Positions 43,289-52,302 of a stretch of 64,000 nt of DNA are shown piece by piece. The stretch's first letter is position 1; every line of letters starts with the position of its first letter. The stretch comes from Paenibacillus arenilitoris (GTDB taxonomy: Bacteria > Bacillota > Bacilli > Paenibacillales > Paenibacillaceae), in NCBI RefSeq assembly GCF_014705655.1, contig NZ_JACXIY010000005.1, positions 62,001 through 126,000 of the forward strand. Direction: 5' to 3'. Below the pieces are notes generated by a model, which was given only the letters and a program-made list of their open reading frames with translations, did not search any database and had not been told where the DNA came from. The translations under genes and the position numbers were made by a program.

Positions 43289-43314
43289 ATGGCATGAAAC
43301 CGTTTCATCGTCAA
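43286..43314 (-). promoter_or_regulatory. Sigma-A promoter of the lacI-gfo-thuA-gfo operon
   Basis: On the minus strand TTGACG (43314-43309), a 17-bp spacer, and CATAAT (43291-43286). Each box differs from consensus at one base. The spacer is almost fully occupied by a perfect palindrome. Confidence 0.7.
43294..43308. promoter_or_regulatory. Palindromic operator O2 in the promoter spacer
   Basis: ATGAAACCGTTTCAT: perfect 7-bp arms around one base, similar in style to LacI/CcpA-family sites. It lies between -35 and -10, so binding would block RNA polymerase. Its centre is about 21 bp (two helical turns) from O1. Confidence 0.6.
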
Positions 43315-43357
43315 CTGGCACTTTCGAGACCGGGAAGACTATGGAACATCCGCTGCG

Positions 43358-43539
43358 TAACGGACACCTGTGCCGTTATTCAACCGAACTTAGCCATTCC
43401 GGCAAACGTAACGGACATGAGCGTCCTTATTTCGCCAAATCGAAGCATGAAAAGTAAAATTTCAAGCCAATAACGTCTCCCGCGTCCTTTAAAAAGGCAA
43501 AGTTGCCTGTTTCATCGAAATAAGGGCAGCTCTGTCCTT
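43358..43539. repeat. Three short hairpins in a gene-free stretch
   Basis: The 390-bp gap between the lacI promoter and the truncated P-loop gene holds three related hairpins: TAACGG...CCGTTA at 43358-43378, GTAACGGACATGAGCGTCC at 43408-43426, and AAGGGCAGCTCTGTCCTT at 43522-43539 (inverted orientation). They resemble dispersed palindromic repeats. I see no credible gene; a 71-residue frame at 43,242-43,457 has no support. Confidence 0.45.
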
Positions 43540-43704
43540 TAGAATGCAGCTCTCTCTCCGGCGAACGACATCGTCCGGTCCGAAACCGCCGGCTTCGGAT
43601 TGCCTATTCAAAAAAAAGACAGCCTCGGTACAGGTTTCCCCGTCCTTGACTGCCGCTTGTATTACGATCTCGTAAATATGGCGTTCCGCCGATTTCCATT
43701 AGCA

Positions 43705-43986
43705 TCATGCCAATCGCTCGAGCTGCCGGACGACTTCGTCTAAATAAAATATACCCTGATTCGATTTGCAGCCGGCAACGAAGAGCTTGCCTTCCCGGTG
43801 TCCGGTCAGAAGCTCCTTGATCGCGTCTTCGCGCCAGACCCAGTCGTCGGAACCGTCCGGCAAGCGGACCCAATGGCTCCATTCGTCGCTGTCGGTATCG
43901 ACGGTCCGGTGGCCTCTCTCGGCAAGCTTCTCCAAGGCTGTCGTCTTTCCCGTTCCGGACATTCCGGTGACCAATATTGTCGGCAT
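43705..43986 (-). pseudogene. Truncated P-loop nucleotide kinase-like ATPase
   Basis: A 93-residue frame that starts like small AAA/adenylate kinase-type ATPases: Walker A VTGMSGTGKTT (6-16), DTDSDEW, WREDAIKELL and LFVAGCKSNQGIFY. Relatives are near 170-180 residues; this one stops right after FYLDEVV, losing the lid and C-terminal half. The start is good (ATG 43986 with AAGGAGG), so a short product may be made, but the catalytic fold looks incomplete. No continuation of the family pattern is seen in other frames. Confidence 0.6.
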
Positions 43987-44067
43987 AGCGCCTCCTTCAT
44001 CAATAAGACCCGGCAGCTGCCATCCGCGTCCGGGTCGACTAACCTAGCTGACCATAAGCAGCCTCGC

Positions 44068-45135
44068 CTACTTCCTCGCGATTTCGGTAATCCAATCGTA
44101 CACGGCCGCAAGCGCGTTCGCGTCGCGGCTCTCGCTCATCCGGTCGATGTAGGTCCGGCGGCCTTCGTACAGCCGCTCGATCCCTTCGATCAAGCTGTCC
44201 GCCGTCAGCTTCTCTTCGTAGAGCACCTCGCAATAGCCCGACTTCTCGAACGACTGCGCGTTCAATATTTGATCGCCCCTGCTCTGCTCCTTCGTCAGCG
44301 GGATGAGCAGCATCGGCTTTTTCAGCGCCAAAAATTCGAAAATCGAGTTGGAGCCCGCGCGCGAAACGACGAGATCGGCCATAGCCAGCACGTCCGGCAG
44401 CTGCTCGTTCACGTATTCGAACTGCTTGTAGCCCGGCGCCGTTACGATCGGATCCACCTGCTTCTTCCCGCATAGATGTACGATTTGAAATGACTTGGAG
44501 AGGCGGGGTAGCGCCTGCCGTACCATCTGGTTGATTTTGCGGGAGCCGAGGCTGCCGCCCATGACGAGAATGACCGGCTTGCTTCTCGTAAAGCCGCAAT
44601 ATGCCCTGCCCTTCTCGGCGTCGCCCCTCTTCACTTCCTCGCGAATGACCGCCCCGACGTGGCGGGACTTATCCGGCTTCAGCATTTGAACCGTCTCCGG
44701 GAACGTCGTGCATACGCCGGTTGCGAACGGGATGGAAATCCGATTCGCCAGCCCCGGCGTCAGATCCGACTCGTGAATGAGCAGCGGAACCCGGTTCAGC
44801 CAAGCTCCGATCACGACCGGAACGGACACGAACCCGCCTTTGGAGAATATGACGTTCGGCTTCTGCCTCTTAATGAGCCGGTAAGCCTGGAACAGCCCCT
44901 TGACGACCTTGAACGGGTCCTTCACGTTTTGCAAATCCATATATCTTCTCAGCTTGCCGGTCGAGATCGGATAATACTGCACCTCCGGAATCGTCGCGAC
45001 GAGCTGCCGCTCGATCCCGCTCTCCGAGCCGATGTACCGGACCGACCAGCCTTCCTCCAGAAACTTCGGGATGAGCGCCAGGTTTACGGTTACGTGACCG
45101 GCAGAGCCTCCCCCGGTGAACATTATGGTTTTCAT
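44068..45135 (-). CDS. murG: MurG-type UDP-GlcNAc transferase
   Basis: A 355-residue GT28 enzyme that adds GlcNAc to lipid I to make lipid II at the inner face of the membrane. N-terminal [11 protein letters not shown] loop, [15 protein letters not shown], the [12 protein letters not shown] motif and the donor-site [26 protein letters not shown] 45135 follows AGGTGG. It is outside any mur/fts cluster, as for second MurG copies in bacilli, so it may be a paralogue rather than the only essential copy. Confidence 0.87.
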   Translation of the reverse strand: MKTIMFTGGGSAGHVTVNLALIPKFLEEGWSVRYIGSESGIERQLVATIPEVQYYPISTGKLRRYMDLQNVKDPFKVVKGLFQAYRLIKRQKPNVIFSKGGFVSVPVVIGAWLNRVPLLIHESDLTPGLANRISIPFATGVCTTFPETVQMLKPDKSRHVGAVIREEVKRGDAEKGRAYCGFTRSKPVILVMGGSLGSRKINQMVRQALPRLSKSFQIVHLCGKKQVDPIVTAPGYKQFEYVNEQLPDVLAMADLVVSRAGSNSIFEFLALKKPMLLIPLTKEQSRGDQILNAQSFEKSGYCEVLYEEKLTADSLIEGIERLYEGRRTYIDRMSESRDANALAAVYDWITEIARK

Positions 45136-45289
45136 GGATGACAAGCCACCTATCGTCTAGTATCCATTTATTATACGGATAAAATTTCGATTTAGCACTA
45201 TGGCCGCGAGCGCAGGCCGCAAGGCACCGGCATGCAAAAAAAACCGGAGCCGTCCACCCGGCGGCCTGAGCCCGTTCCGCGAAGAAACG

Positions 45290-45342
45290 CAAAAAGCATC
45301 CCCGGCCGCGGGCGGCGCTGCGCCCTGCGAGCCGGGAATGCT
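45290..45342 (-). terminator. Terminator of prfC
   Basis: AAGCATTCCCGGC and GCCGGGGATGCTT arms around a GC-rich loop, then TTTTT on the minus strand, just past the prfC stop. Confidence 0.75.
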
Positions 45343-45367
45343 TGCTGCCTCCCGTAACCGCCGCCGC

Positions 45368-46954
45368 TTACGGCGCGGTTTCCAGAAACTTCGACGTCGG
45401 ATTTTTGTCCATGGCCGTACGCATTGCGTACTCGTTCTCGAACAAGACGACGTAATTGTCCTTCTTATCCTTCACGAGCGTCGTATTGATCCGGAATTTG
45501 GCCGGATCGATCTTCTCGTCGACGATCCATCGCGCGAATTGGAACGTCATCCGGTGCAGCTGAATATCGACGCCGTACTCCGCCTTCATCCGATGCTCGA
45601 ATACTTCGAACTGCAGTTGGCCGACGACGCCGAGAATCGTTTCGTCGAAGTTGCCCGTCGAGTAGAACACCTGAATCGTGCCTTCCTCCGTCAGCTGGTC
45701 GAGCCCCTTCTGGTACTGCTTATGCTTCAGCGCGTTCTTCACGGTCACCTTGGCGAAAATTTCCGGCGAGAATGTCGGCAGCTCGTCGAACACGATCTCC
45801 GACCCCTGCGACAGCGAATCGCCGATGCGGAAAATGCCCGGATCGAACAAGCCGACGATATCGCCCGGATAGGCGGTATCGACGATGTCGCGGTCCTGCG
45901 CCAGAAATTGCTGCGGCTGCGACAGCTTGATGTCTTTGCCGTTGCGTACGTGGCGTACGCTCATGCCGCGCTCGAAGCGGCCCGAGCAAATGCGTAGAAA
46001 CGCGATCCGGTCGCGGTGCGCCGGATTCATGTTCGCCTGGATTTTGAATACGTAGCCGCTGAACTTCTCGCTCGTCGGCTCCACCGCGCCCGTCGTGCTC
46101 ATCCGGGAAGTCGGCTTCGGCGCCAGCTGCAGGAAGTTCTCGAGGAACGTCTGCACGCCGAAGTTGTTCACCGCGCTTCCGAAGAAGACCGGCGTCAGCT
46201 CGCCCTCCCGCACTTTATCGAAGTCGAACGGATCGCCCGCGACGTCGAGCAGCTCCAAATCCTGAATCAACTGGTCCGTCAAATAGTCGCCCGCCATCTC
46301 GCGGATGATCGGGTCGTTGTAATCGGCGACGGGACGAACCTCGATCGTCGAATGGTCGTTGCCCTGGAACAGCTCGACCTGGTTTTTCATCCGGTCGTAC
46401 ACGCCGCAAAGCTCGCGTCCCATGCCGATCGGCCAGTTCATCGGAACCGAACGGATGCCGAGCACGCGCTCGAGCTCCTCCATCAGGTCGAACGGACTTT
46501 GCCCTTCGCGGTCCAGCTTGTTAATGAACGTGAAGATCGGAATGCCGCGCTTGCGGCATACCTGGAACAGCTTGATCGTCTGCGCCTCGACGCCCTTGGC
46601 GACGTCGATCAGCATGACCGCGCTGTCCGCCGCGGTGAGCGTGCGATACGTGTCTTCGCTGAAATCCTGGTGGCCCGGCGTATCGAGAATGTTGACCCGA
46701 TGTCCCAAGTAATCGAACTGCATGACGCTGGACGTAACGGAAATGCCCCGCTGCTTCTCGATTTCCATCCAGTCGGACGTCGCGTGGCGGCTTGCTTTGC
46801 GCGCCTTGACCGACCCCGCTAGCCGAATGGCTCCCCCGAACAGGAGGAGCTTCTCGGTCAGTGTCGTTTTCCCTGCGTCGGGGTGGGAGATAATGGCGAA
46901 CGTGCGCCTTTTGTCCACTTCCCGTTTAATTTCTTCGTTTAACGATTGACTCAT
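45368..46954 (-). CDS. prfC: Peptide chain release factor 3
   Basis: A 528-residue translational GTPase that recycles release factors 1 and 2 from the ribosome. G1 SHPDAGKT (23-30), G3 DTPGHQDFSEDTYRTL, G4 NKLDREG; the C-terminal RF3 domain includes VGQLQFEVFEHRMKAEYGV. ATG 46954 follows AAGGGAAGG. It is 39 bp downstream of zwf with no terminator between, so both may share a transcript. Confidence 0.93.
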   Translation of the reverse strand: MSQSLNEEIKREVDKRRTFAIISHPDAGKTTLTEKLLLFGGAIRLAGSVKARKASRHATSDWMEIEKQRGISVTSSVMQFDYLGHRVNILDTPGHQDFSEDTYRTLTAADSAVMLIDVAKGVEAQTIKLFQVCRKRGIPIFTFINKLDREGQSPFDLMEELERVLGIRSVPMNWPIGMGRELCGVYDRMKNQVELFQGNDHSTIEVRPVADYNDPIIREMAGDYLTDQLIQDLELLDVAGDPFDFDKVREGELTPVFFGSAVNNFGVQTFLENFLQLAPKPTSRMSTTGAVEPTSEKFSGYVFKIQANMNPAHRDRIAFLRICSGRFERGMSVRHVRNGKDIKLSQPQQFLAQDRDIVDTAYPGDIVGLFDPGIFRIGDSLSQGSEIVFDELPTFSPEIFAKVTVKNALKHKQYQKGLDQLTEEGTIQVFYSTGNFDETILGVVGQLQFEVFEHRMKAEYGVDIQLHRMTFQFARWIVDEKIDPAKFRINTTLVKDKKDNYVVLFENEYAMRTAMDKNPTSKFLETAP

Positions 46955-46993
46955 GCTTGCCTTCCCTTCATTCCGCCGGTCATCCGCCAGCGC

Positions 46994-48559
46994 TTATTTC
47001 CCGCTGTTGGATACCCAAATCACGTTATCTTCCTCTTGCCCGTTGACCGGCCACCAGTGGAAGCCGTCCTCGGCCAGCAGCTCGCTTGCCGCTTCCGGGC
47101 CCCAGGAGCCTGCCGGGTAATGCAACAAATCGCTCTTGTCCTCGCGCCACGCCTGCGCGATTCGGTCCACGAATTCCCAAGCCTGGGACACTTCGTCCCA
47201 GCGGGTGAAATACGTGGAATCGCCGCGCGCCGCGTCGAAGATCAGGCGCTCGTACGCTTCGGGCGTGTTGAGGCCGATCTGGCAGCTTTGGCAAAATTCC
47301 ATCGCGACCGGCTGAACGGAATTGTTCTCGCCGGGCGTCTTCGCGTTCACTTTAATATAAATGCCTTCAAGCGGATTGACGCGAATGACGAGCAGGTTCG
47401 GCGCCAGGTCGTGGCGCTGCGCGAACAGCACGTTCTGCGGCATCGACTTGAACTCGATGACGACCTCGGTCGTCTTGACCGGCAGACGTTTGCCCGTCCG
47501 GATATAGAACGGAACGCCGGCCCAGCGGAAGTTATCGACGAACACTTTGGCGGCAAAATACGTCTCCGTCGTCGATTCCTCGTTCACCGAATCTTCCTGG
47601 CGGTAGCCCGGGAGCGCATTGCCCTTCAGGCTGCCTTCGGTATATTGGCCGCGGACGACCTTCGCGCGCACGTCGTCGCCGGACGTATAGCCGCGCAAGG
47701 AGCGAAGCACCTTCACCTTCTCGTCGCGGATATCTTCGCCGTGCAGGCGGCTTGGCGGCTCCATGGCGATCATCGTCAGCATCTGGAGCATATGGTTCTG
47801 CCCCATGTCGCGAAGCGCGCCGGACTTGTCGTAGTAGCCGCCGCGGTCTTCGACGCCGACCGTCTCGGACAACGTAATCTGTACGTTCGCGATATGGCGA
47901 TTGTTCCACAAAGGCTCAAAAAACGCGTTGGCGAACCGGATCACCTGAATGTTCTGAACCATTTCCTTGCCCAAGTAGTGGTCGATCCGGTAAATTTCCT
48001 CTTCCTTGAACACTTGGCTGATCTGCTCGTTCAGCTTCTGCGCGGACGGCAGATCGTACCCGAACGGCTTCTCGATCACGACGCGGTGCCAGCCGGCCGA
48101 TTCCAGCAATCCGCCGTCGCGAAGATTGAACGATACCGGGCCGAACAGCGACGGAGCAAGCGCCAGATAGAACAGCCGGTTGCCCGGGATGCTGTACTTC
48201 GCGTCCAGCTGATCCGACAGGCGGCTCAGCTCGCGGAAGCCTTCCACGTCGTTAATGTCGAGCGACATGTAGACGAAATGCTCCGCGAAGCGGTTCCACA
48301 GCTCGGCGTCGTCCGCTTTGTAGCGGCAAAACTCGACGATCGACTCGTACAGGTCCGCGCGGAATTGCTCGTTCGTCCGGGGACGCCTTGCCAGCCCGAC
48401 GACGGCGAAGTTTTCCGACAGCTTGCCTTCTTTATATAAACTGAATAGGGCGGGAAACAGCTTGCGCCTTGCCAAGTCGCCTGTCGCGCCGAATAGGTAG
48501 TAAACGGCTCCTTCTGCGGAGACGGATTCCACGTGATTTTCGTAGGTCATTTGCCTCAT
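46994..48559 (-). CDS. zwf: Glucose-6-phosphate 1-dehydrogenase
   Basis: A 521-residue enzyme that oxidises glucose 6-phosphate to 6-phosphogluconolactone, making NADPH in the pentose phosphate pathway. Nucleotide-binding LFGATGDLARRKLFPALF (23-40) and active-site RIDHYLGKEMVQN are intact. ATG 48559 has AGGA 4 bases upstream; ATG 48550 is an alternative. About 30 residues longer than the Bacillus protein at the C-terminus (WPVNGQEEDNVIWVSNSGK). Upstream of prfC. Confidence 0.93.
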   Translation of the reverse strand: MRQMTYENHVESVSAEGAVYYLFGATGDLARRKLFPALFSLYKEGKLSENFAVVGLARRPRTNEQFRADLYESIVEFCRYKADDAELWNRFAEHFVYMSLDINDVEGFRELSRLSDQLDAKYSIPGNRLFYLALAPSLFGPVSFNLRDGGLLESAGWHRVVIEKPFGYDLPSAQKLNEQISQVFKEEEIYRIDHYLGKEMVQNIQVIRFANAFFEPLWNNRHIANVQITLSETVGVEDRGGYYDKSGALRDMGQNHMLQMLTMIAMEPPSRLHGEDIRDEKVKVLRSLRGYTSGDDVRAKVVRGQYTEGSLKGNALPGYRQEDSVNEESTTETYFAAKVFVDNFRWAGVPFYIRTGKRLPVKTTEVVIEFKSMPQNVLFAQRHDLAPNLLVIRVNPLEGIYIKVNAKTPGENNSVQPVAMEFCQSCQIGLNTPEAYERLIFDAARGDSTYFTRWDEVSQAWEFVDRIAQAWREDKSDLLHYPAGSWGPEAASELLAEDGFHWWPVNGQEEDNVIWVSNSGK

Positions 48560-48640
48560 TCTTTCCTGTGAATTTTTAGACAGCTTTACATGGTATGTAG
48601 TTTAACATATTCATCCTTAATTCGCTATTCGGCAGGCCAC

Positions 48641-48670
48641 AAAAAATAGCGGAATCGGCGCCGGCTATTC
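48641..48670 (-). terminator. Possible terminator overlapping the ywmB-like stop codon
   Basis: GAATAGC and GCTATT pairing followed by TTTTTT on the minus strand; the stop codon is inside the stem. Confidence 0.5.
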
Positions 48671-49528
48671 GGGGCGCGGCATGCTTGAATCCCCCTCTTC
48701 CCCCATGCCGCCGTAATCGCCAGTTATAACCGGTATGCCAAGGGCGAGCGCCGTTTTTCCCGTCTCCGTCTCCCGGTGGGCGGCAACCTGCAAGTTCGCC
48801 GTTTTCCCTCTGCCGGCTTCGATGCCGGAGCGCAGCTTGCCCGTATAGAACGTTTCGCTCACCGTCCCCCCGTCCTCGTACCGGTCCACGGACTCCGCGT
48901 TCGCCAGCTTCATCATTTGACGGACGGGGTCTTCGCTCTCCGCTTTGCCCTGCGCCTTCAGACTGCTTGCGAAATCGCCCCCGCCCCTCGCCAGCTCCTC
49001 CGATAACGAAGCGGCCGATTCGAGCAGCATGCTCCGGTCTCGCAGCAGCGTCCGCTCCGTCTGCAGCAGCAGCATTAGCCGCTCGCCCGCTTCATCCTCC
49101 TGTACGAGACTGAGCGAGAGGCGTCCTCCGTATGCCGGGACGACGCCCGATACCGTTTTCCCTTCGTTCTGCACGAGCTTGTCCAGCGACTCCCCCTTCT
49201 CGTCCGTGAACAGCTTCGGCGCGAGCGCCGCCATCGTCCCGGATCGCCCGGATACGTCCCATCGGATCGTCCAGTCGGCAGCCTTCGAGCCCCCTTCGAA
49301 CTGCCCGTCGCCCCATTCCCAGAGCGTCTGCAGATCATGTCGCAGCGCCTGCACGGCGGCCGTCGCCTCTCCTCCCTCCTTCCCGTCCTCGATCAACCCC
49401 CATGCCGCGCCGGCCGCGATGACGAGCAGCGCCAGCGCGATGCCCGCCCTCGTGCGCCCCGCCCGCCTTCGGCCGGCCGGCGACTTCCTGCCGGGCATCG
49501 TTCCTTTTGGAATGTACATGAAATTCAT
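48665..49528 (-). CDS. YwmB-family protein
   Basis: A 287-residue protein with one N-terminal membrane helix (about 28-46, AGIALALLVIAAGAAWGLI) preceded by Lys/Arg-rich residues, then an extracellular domain. The C-terminal TANLQVAAHRETETGKTALALGIPVITGDY fits the YwmB family (TATA-box-binding-like fold) whose function is unknown. ATG 49528 has AAGGAG 8 bases upstream; ATG 49519 is close behind. Confidence 0.72.
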   Translation of the reverse strand: MNFMYIPKGTMPGRKSPAGRRRAGRTRAGIALALLVIAAGAAWGLIEDGKEGGEATAAVQALRHDLQTLWEWGDGQFEGGSKAADWTIRWDVSGRSGTMAALAPKLFTDEKGESLDKLVQNEGKTVSGVVPAYGGRLSLSLVQEDEAGERLMLLLQTERTLLRDRSMLLESAASLSEELARGGGDFASSLKAQGKAESEDPVRQMMKLANAESVDRYEDGGTVSETFYTGKLRSGIEAGRGKTANLQVAAHRETETGKTALALGIPVITGDYGGMGEEGDSSMPRPE

Positions 49529-49636
49529 CTCCTATTCTCCTTGGAATGGGTGAACATCCATACACGTTTGCCTTTAGGTGAATACACTGGTTGCAGGATG
49601 AACTAAGTTCAATTTTATTGGAGGTGTCACCGGTCA

Positions 49637-49996
49637 ATGGAACGGGTTCCGTTACGCGAAGATATCGTTCATCAATTATGCGGGCTGCCGGTATGCGTCG
49701 TCATGAATGACGGTACGCGCCACGTCGGGATATTAAGCTCCTGCGAAGGAGGCAGGCTGGTTTTGAACGCGCACTTGGGCGGAGAAGAGGCAAAGCTTGC
49801 CAAAGTGCAGCCGCAGGACAAGAAGAAGAAAAAGGGCGGCAAAGGCAAGAAAGAAGAGCATGCAAGCGAAGGCCAAGCGCAAGCGCAAACGCAAGCGTAT
49901 CCTTACGATCCGTACGGCTACGGAGGCTATTATCCGTGGGGAGGCGCGCTGGCGCTCGATTTTGCGCTGATCGCGTTATTGTTCCTCTTGATTTGA
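49637..49996 (+). CDS. Hypothetical protein with small Sm-like N-terminus and hydrophobic tail
   Basis: A 119-residue protein. Residues 10-45 (CGLPVCVVMNDGTRHVGILSSCEGGRLVLNA) look like the Sm-like beta barrel seen in some spore-coat and RNA-binding proteins. A Lys-rich, low-complexity linker (60-75) is followed by a Tyr/Gly-rich stretch (PYDPYGYGGYYPWGG) and a C-terminal hydrophobic helix (ALDFALIALLFLLI). GGAGG lies 13 bases upstream of ATG 49637. Probably a spore-surface or membrane-associated protein, but this is a guess. Confidence 0.6.
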   Translation: MERVPLREDIVHQLCGLPVCVVMNDGTRHVGILSSCEGGRLVLNAHLGGEEAKLAKVQPQDKKKKKGGKGKKEEHASEGQAQAQTQAYPYDPYGYGGYYPWGGALALDFALIALLFLLI

Positions 49997-50142
49997 CGGG
50001 ATGGAGTCGGCGATGCCCGCAAGAAGCGTCGCCGCTCTTTTCGTTTTTTCAAAGTTTGCGGCGCGACAGGTTTCGCCAGCCTTTTCGTTCGATTGTGTAG
50101 TATGCTCCGCTTATCCCGACCTTGAGAGGAGCATGAGCCTCG

Positions 50143-50793
50143 ATGACCTCGTCCATCCGCCGGATTCGCGGAATCGAACGGACGGCCGCCTACGCGCCGA
50201 TCCAGGCGATTCTTCCCTATGCCCATTCCCCTTACCGGGAGGGCGACCCGCAGCTCCCGCAAAGCGCGAAGCACGACATGAACCGGACTTTCCGTCTCGC
50301 CGCGGCAGCCGCTTCGGAATGGATTCGGGCCGCCCAAGGCGCACGGCTCGAGCTTGACGAGCTGGCCCGCGAGCCGGATCGCGGGCGGATCGGCGGCCGG
50401 ACGGCCGACCTGCTGAACCGGCTCGAGCAGGCGCACGGCCGGCATGCCGCCTACTTGCTGCCCGAGCTGTGGGCCGTCGTCGAGCTTTCGCTTGTTCATC
50501 CAGGGGCGAAAGCGATCGGTTTGCGCCGCGGCGCGACAGACGGCGCATGGTCCGCCGATGCGGCCGGGTCGTACGGCGCGGAGCGGCTCCGCGGAATCGA
50601 GCGGCTGCTGCTTGGCGCGGACGGGCTGCTTGGCGGCATCAAGCATGCCTTAACGTATGCCGACGGCGTAAAAACCGCAGATCTGCTGCGTTCCCGCTTG
50701 ACGGATACACTGCCATACGCCGTATATTACGGAGCCGCGCAATGCTTTTGGCCGCTTCCCTGCGCCGGGCTGCTGCTCAACCGGACCGTTTGA
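50143..50793 (+). CDS. Hypothetical protein
   Basis: A 216-residue frame with no family I recognise. Sequence is rich in Ala, Leu and Arg and mostly helical, with no membrane segment. ATG 50143 has AGGAG 11 bases upstream. Many overlapping frames exist because of high GC; this one has the best start signal and lies on the strand and spacing expected for a gene between 49,996 and 50,898. It converges on moeA. May be spurious. Confidence 0.42.
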   Translation: MTSSIRRIRGIERTAAYAPIQAILPYAHSPYREGDPQLPQSAKHDMNRTFRLAAAAASEWIRAAQGARLELDELAREPDRGRIGGRTADLLNRLEQAHGRHAAYLLPELWAVVELSLVHPGAKAIGLRRGATDGAWSADAAGSYGAERLRGIERLLLGADGLLGGIKHALTYADGVKTADLLRSRLTDTLPYAVYYGAAQCFWPLPCAGLLLNRTV

Positions 50794-50897
50794 CGCTCGC
50801 CAGCTCCGCGTTCCCCTCATCGTCATACGTCTATTATTCGGCCGAGCGACCGTAAATTCCTTCCAAATAAACAGATTCCCCCAGCACTTGCCGGCCA

Positions 50898-52223
50898 TCA
50901 AGGAATCAGCAGCACCTCGACCAGCTCCCCGGCCTTGGCTCCGAGCGAGCCTGACGGGATAACCGCTAGCCCGTCCGACTCGGCGATGGAAGCCATCATG
51001 CTCGACTTGGAGAAGGCTAGCGGATCGGCGGCGATCCGCCCGTCTGCCTCATAGATTAGCCGCGTCCGCACGTAACGGTCATGGGGGCTCGGCTTGTCGA
51101 CGGCCGCCGCCAGCCGCGCGGTTACGGCTCGCGGCAGGGCATCCCGCACGCCCTGCATGCGTTGCAGCGCCGGCCGGACGAGGAGCTCGAACCCGACGAA
51201 GCAGGCGCCCGGATTGCCGGAGAGCGACAGCAGGAGCTTGTCCCCCAGCATAGCCGCCGACGTCGGGCTTCCCGGACGCATCGCCACGCGGTCGAACAAG
51301 ACGCGGCAAGCCTGCCTCCCCTCGTCATGGCCGGCGCCCGTCCAGCTGCCGCTCTTGACTCGCCGGATGATGTCGGACATGACGTCGTAATCGCCCACCG
51401 ATACGCCGCCGGTCGTAACGATCAGATCGGCGTCGTCCCAGACGCGCTCGAGCGCGGCCGCGACCGCGTCGGGGTCGTCGGGCAGCGCGCCGCACAGCAT
51501 CGGCTCGGCGCCGCTTTGCTCGATCATGGCCGCGACCATCGCGCTGTTGCTGTCGCGGATCCGGCCCGGCGCAAGCGGCGCCGCAACCGGCAGCAATTCG
51601 CTGCCGGTCGCGAACACCGCGACGCGCGGGCGCTTCTGCACCGGCACCTCGGCATAGCCGAACGTGCCGAGCAGCGCCACATGCCCCGGCCGCACGACCG
51701 TGCCGGGCGCGGCTAGCGCGGCCCCGAGGCGGAATTCCTCGCCTCGGGGCGCGATGTTCTGGCCGGGCCGGGCGGCGCGCTTGATCAGCACCGCCGCCGC
51801 CCCGCCCGGCAGAGTCGCTTCCGCGGTCTGCTCGAGCATGACGACCGCGTCCGCTCCTTCGGGCACCGCCGCGCCTGTCATGATGCGCGCGGCCGTGCCC
51901 GCTTCCACGGCCGCCAGGGCGATCCCGCCCGCCGCGACCGAGTCGACGACGCGCAGCGTCGCCGGCATCTCCGGCGACGCCTGCGCCGTATCCGCCGCGC
52001 GCACGGCGTAGCCGTCGAGCCCCGCGCGCGCGAAAGGCGGCCAATCGCTTGACGCGCACAGCGTCTGCGCAAGCCTCCGGCCGCCGCTCTCCCGCAGCGG
52101 CACGAGCTCGCTGCCGCAGCGAAGCCCGTCCGCCGCGGCGAGCACGAGCCGCTGCGCTTCCCCAACCTTGACCGCCCGCCGGTTGAATCGGCCGGACGTC
52201 CCTGTTCCACACTCCTCTGCCAC
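50898..52223 (-). CDS. moeA: Molybdopterin molybdenumtransferase
   Basis: A 441-residue MoeA enzyme that inserts molybdate into adenylylated molybdopterin. Key motifs: PPFARAGLDGYAVRA (60-75), MTGAAVPEGADAVVMLE and the MoCF-domain GGVSVGDYDVMSDIIR, with FATGSELL and a C-terminal domain IV. GTG 52223 has GGGAGG 8 bases upstream. Divergent from mobB across a 140-bp gap, forming a molybdenum-cofactor pair; no molybdoenzyme or molybdate transporter is in the window. Confidence 0.92.
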   Translation of the reverse strand: MAEECGTGTSGRFNRRAVKVGEAQRLVLAAADGLRCGSELVPLRESGGRRLAQTLCASSDWPPFARAGLDGYAVRAADTAQASPEMPATLRVVDSVAAGGIALAAVEAGTAARIMTGAAVPEGADAVVMLEQTAEATLPGGAAAVLIKRAARPGQNIAPRGEEFRLGAALAAPGTVVRPGHVALLGTFGYAEVPVQKRPRVAVFATGSELLPVAAPLAPGRIRDSNSAMVAAMIEQSGAEPMLCGALPDDPDAVAAALERVWDDADLIVTTGGVSVGDYDVMSDIIRRVKSGSWTGAGHDEGRQACRVLFDRVAMRPGSPTSAAMLGDKLLLSLSGNPGACFVGFELLVRPALQRMQGVRDALPRAVTARLAAAVDKPSPHDRYVRTRLIYEADGRIAADPLAFSKSSMMASIAESDGLAVIPSGSLGAKAGELVEVLLIP

Positions 52224-52249
52224 GCTGCAAACCTCCCGCCGCTTTTTTA

Positions 52250-52270
52250 CATGTCACTTACTCTGACATG
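52250..52270. promoter_or_regulatory. Inverted repeat between moeA and mobB
   Basis: CATGTCA at 52250-52256 and TGACATG at 52264-52270, separated by 7 bases. Position between divergent cofactor genes suggests a shared operator; no known regulator can be named. Confidence 0.4.
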
Positions 52271-52273
52271 CCG

Positions 52274-52302
52274 TTTACGAATAGTTTACTATGTATGATA
52301 AA
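52274..52302 (+). promoter_or_regulatory. Probable mobB promoter
   Basis: TTTACG (52274-52279), 17-bp spacer, GATAAA (52297-52302), 62 bp before mobB. Confidence 0.4.

Noticed and set aside
43221..43314. Longer LacI protein starting at the in-frame ATG (43287) or TTG (43314)
   Set aside because: The TTG coincides with the -35 box and the ATG lies in an operator palindrome, so neither is likely to be within the mRNA in translatable form.
43242..43457. 71-residue frame on the plus strand
   Set aside because: Covers the lacI promoter and hairpins, has no ribosome binding site and resembles nothing.
49930..50646. 238-residue frame on the minus strand opposite the hypothetical gene
   Set aside because: Low-complexity Arg/Pro/Gly composition and no start signal; the plus-strand frame at 50,143 is the better of two weak options.
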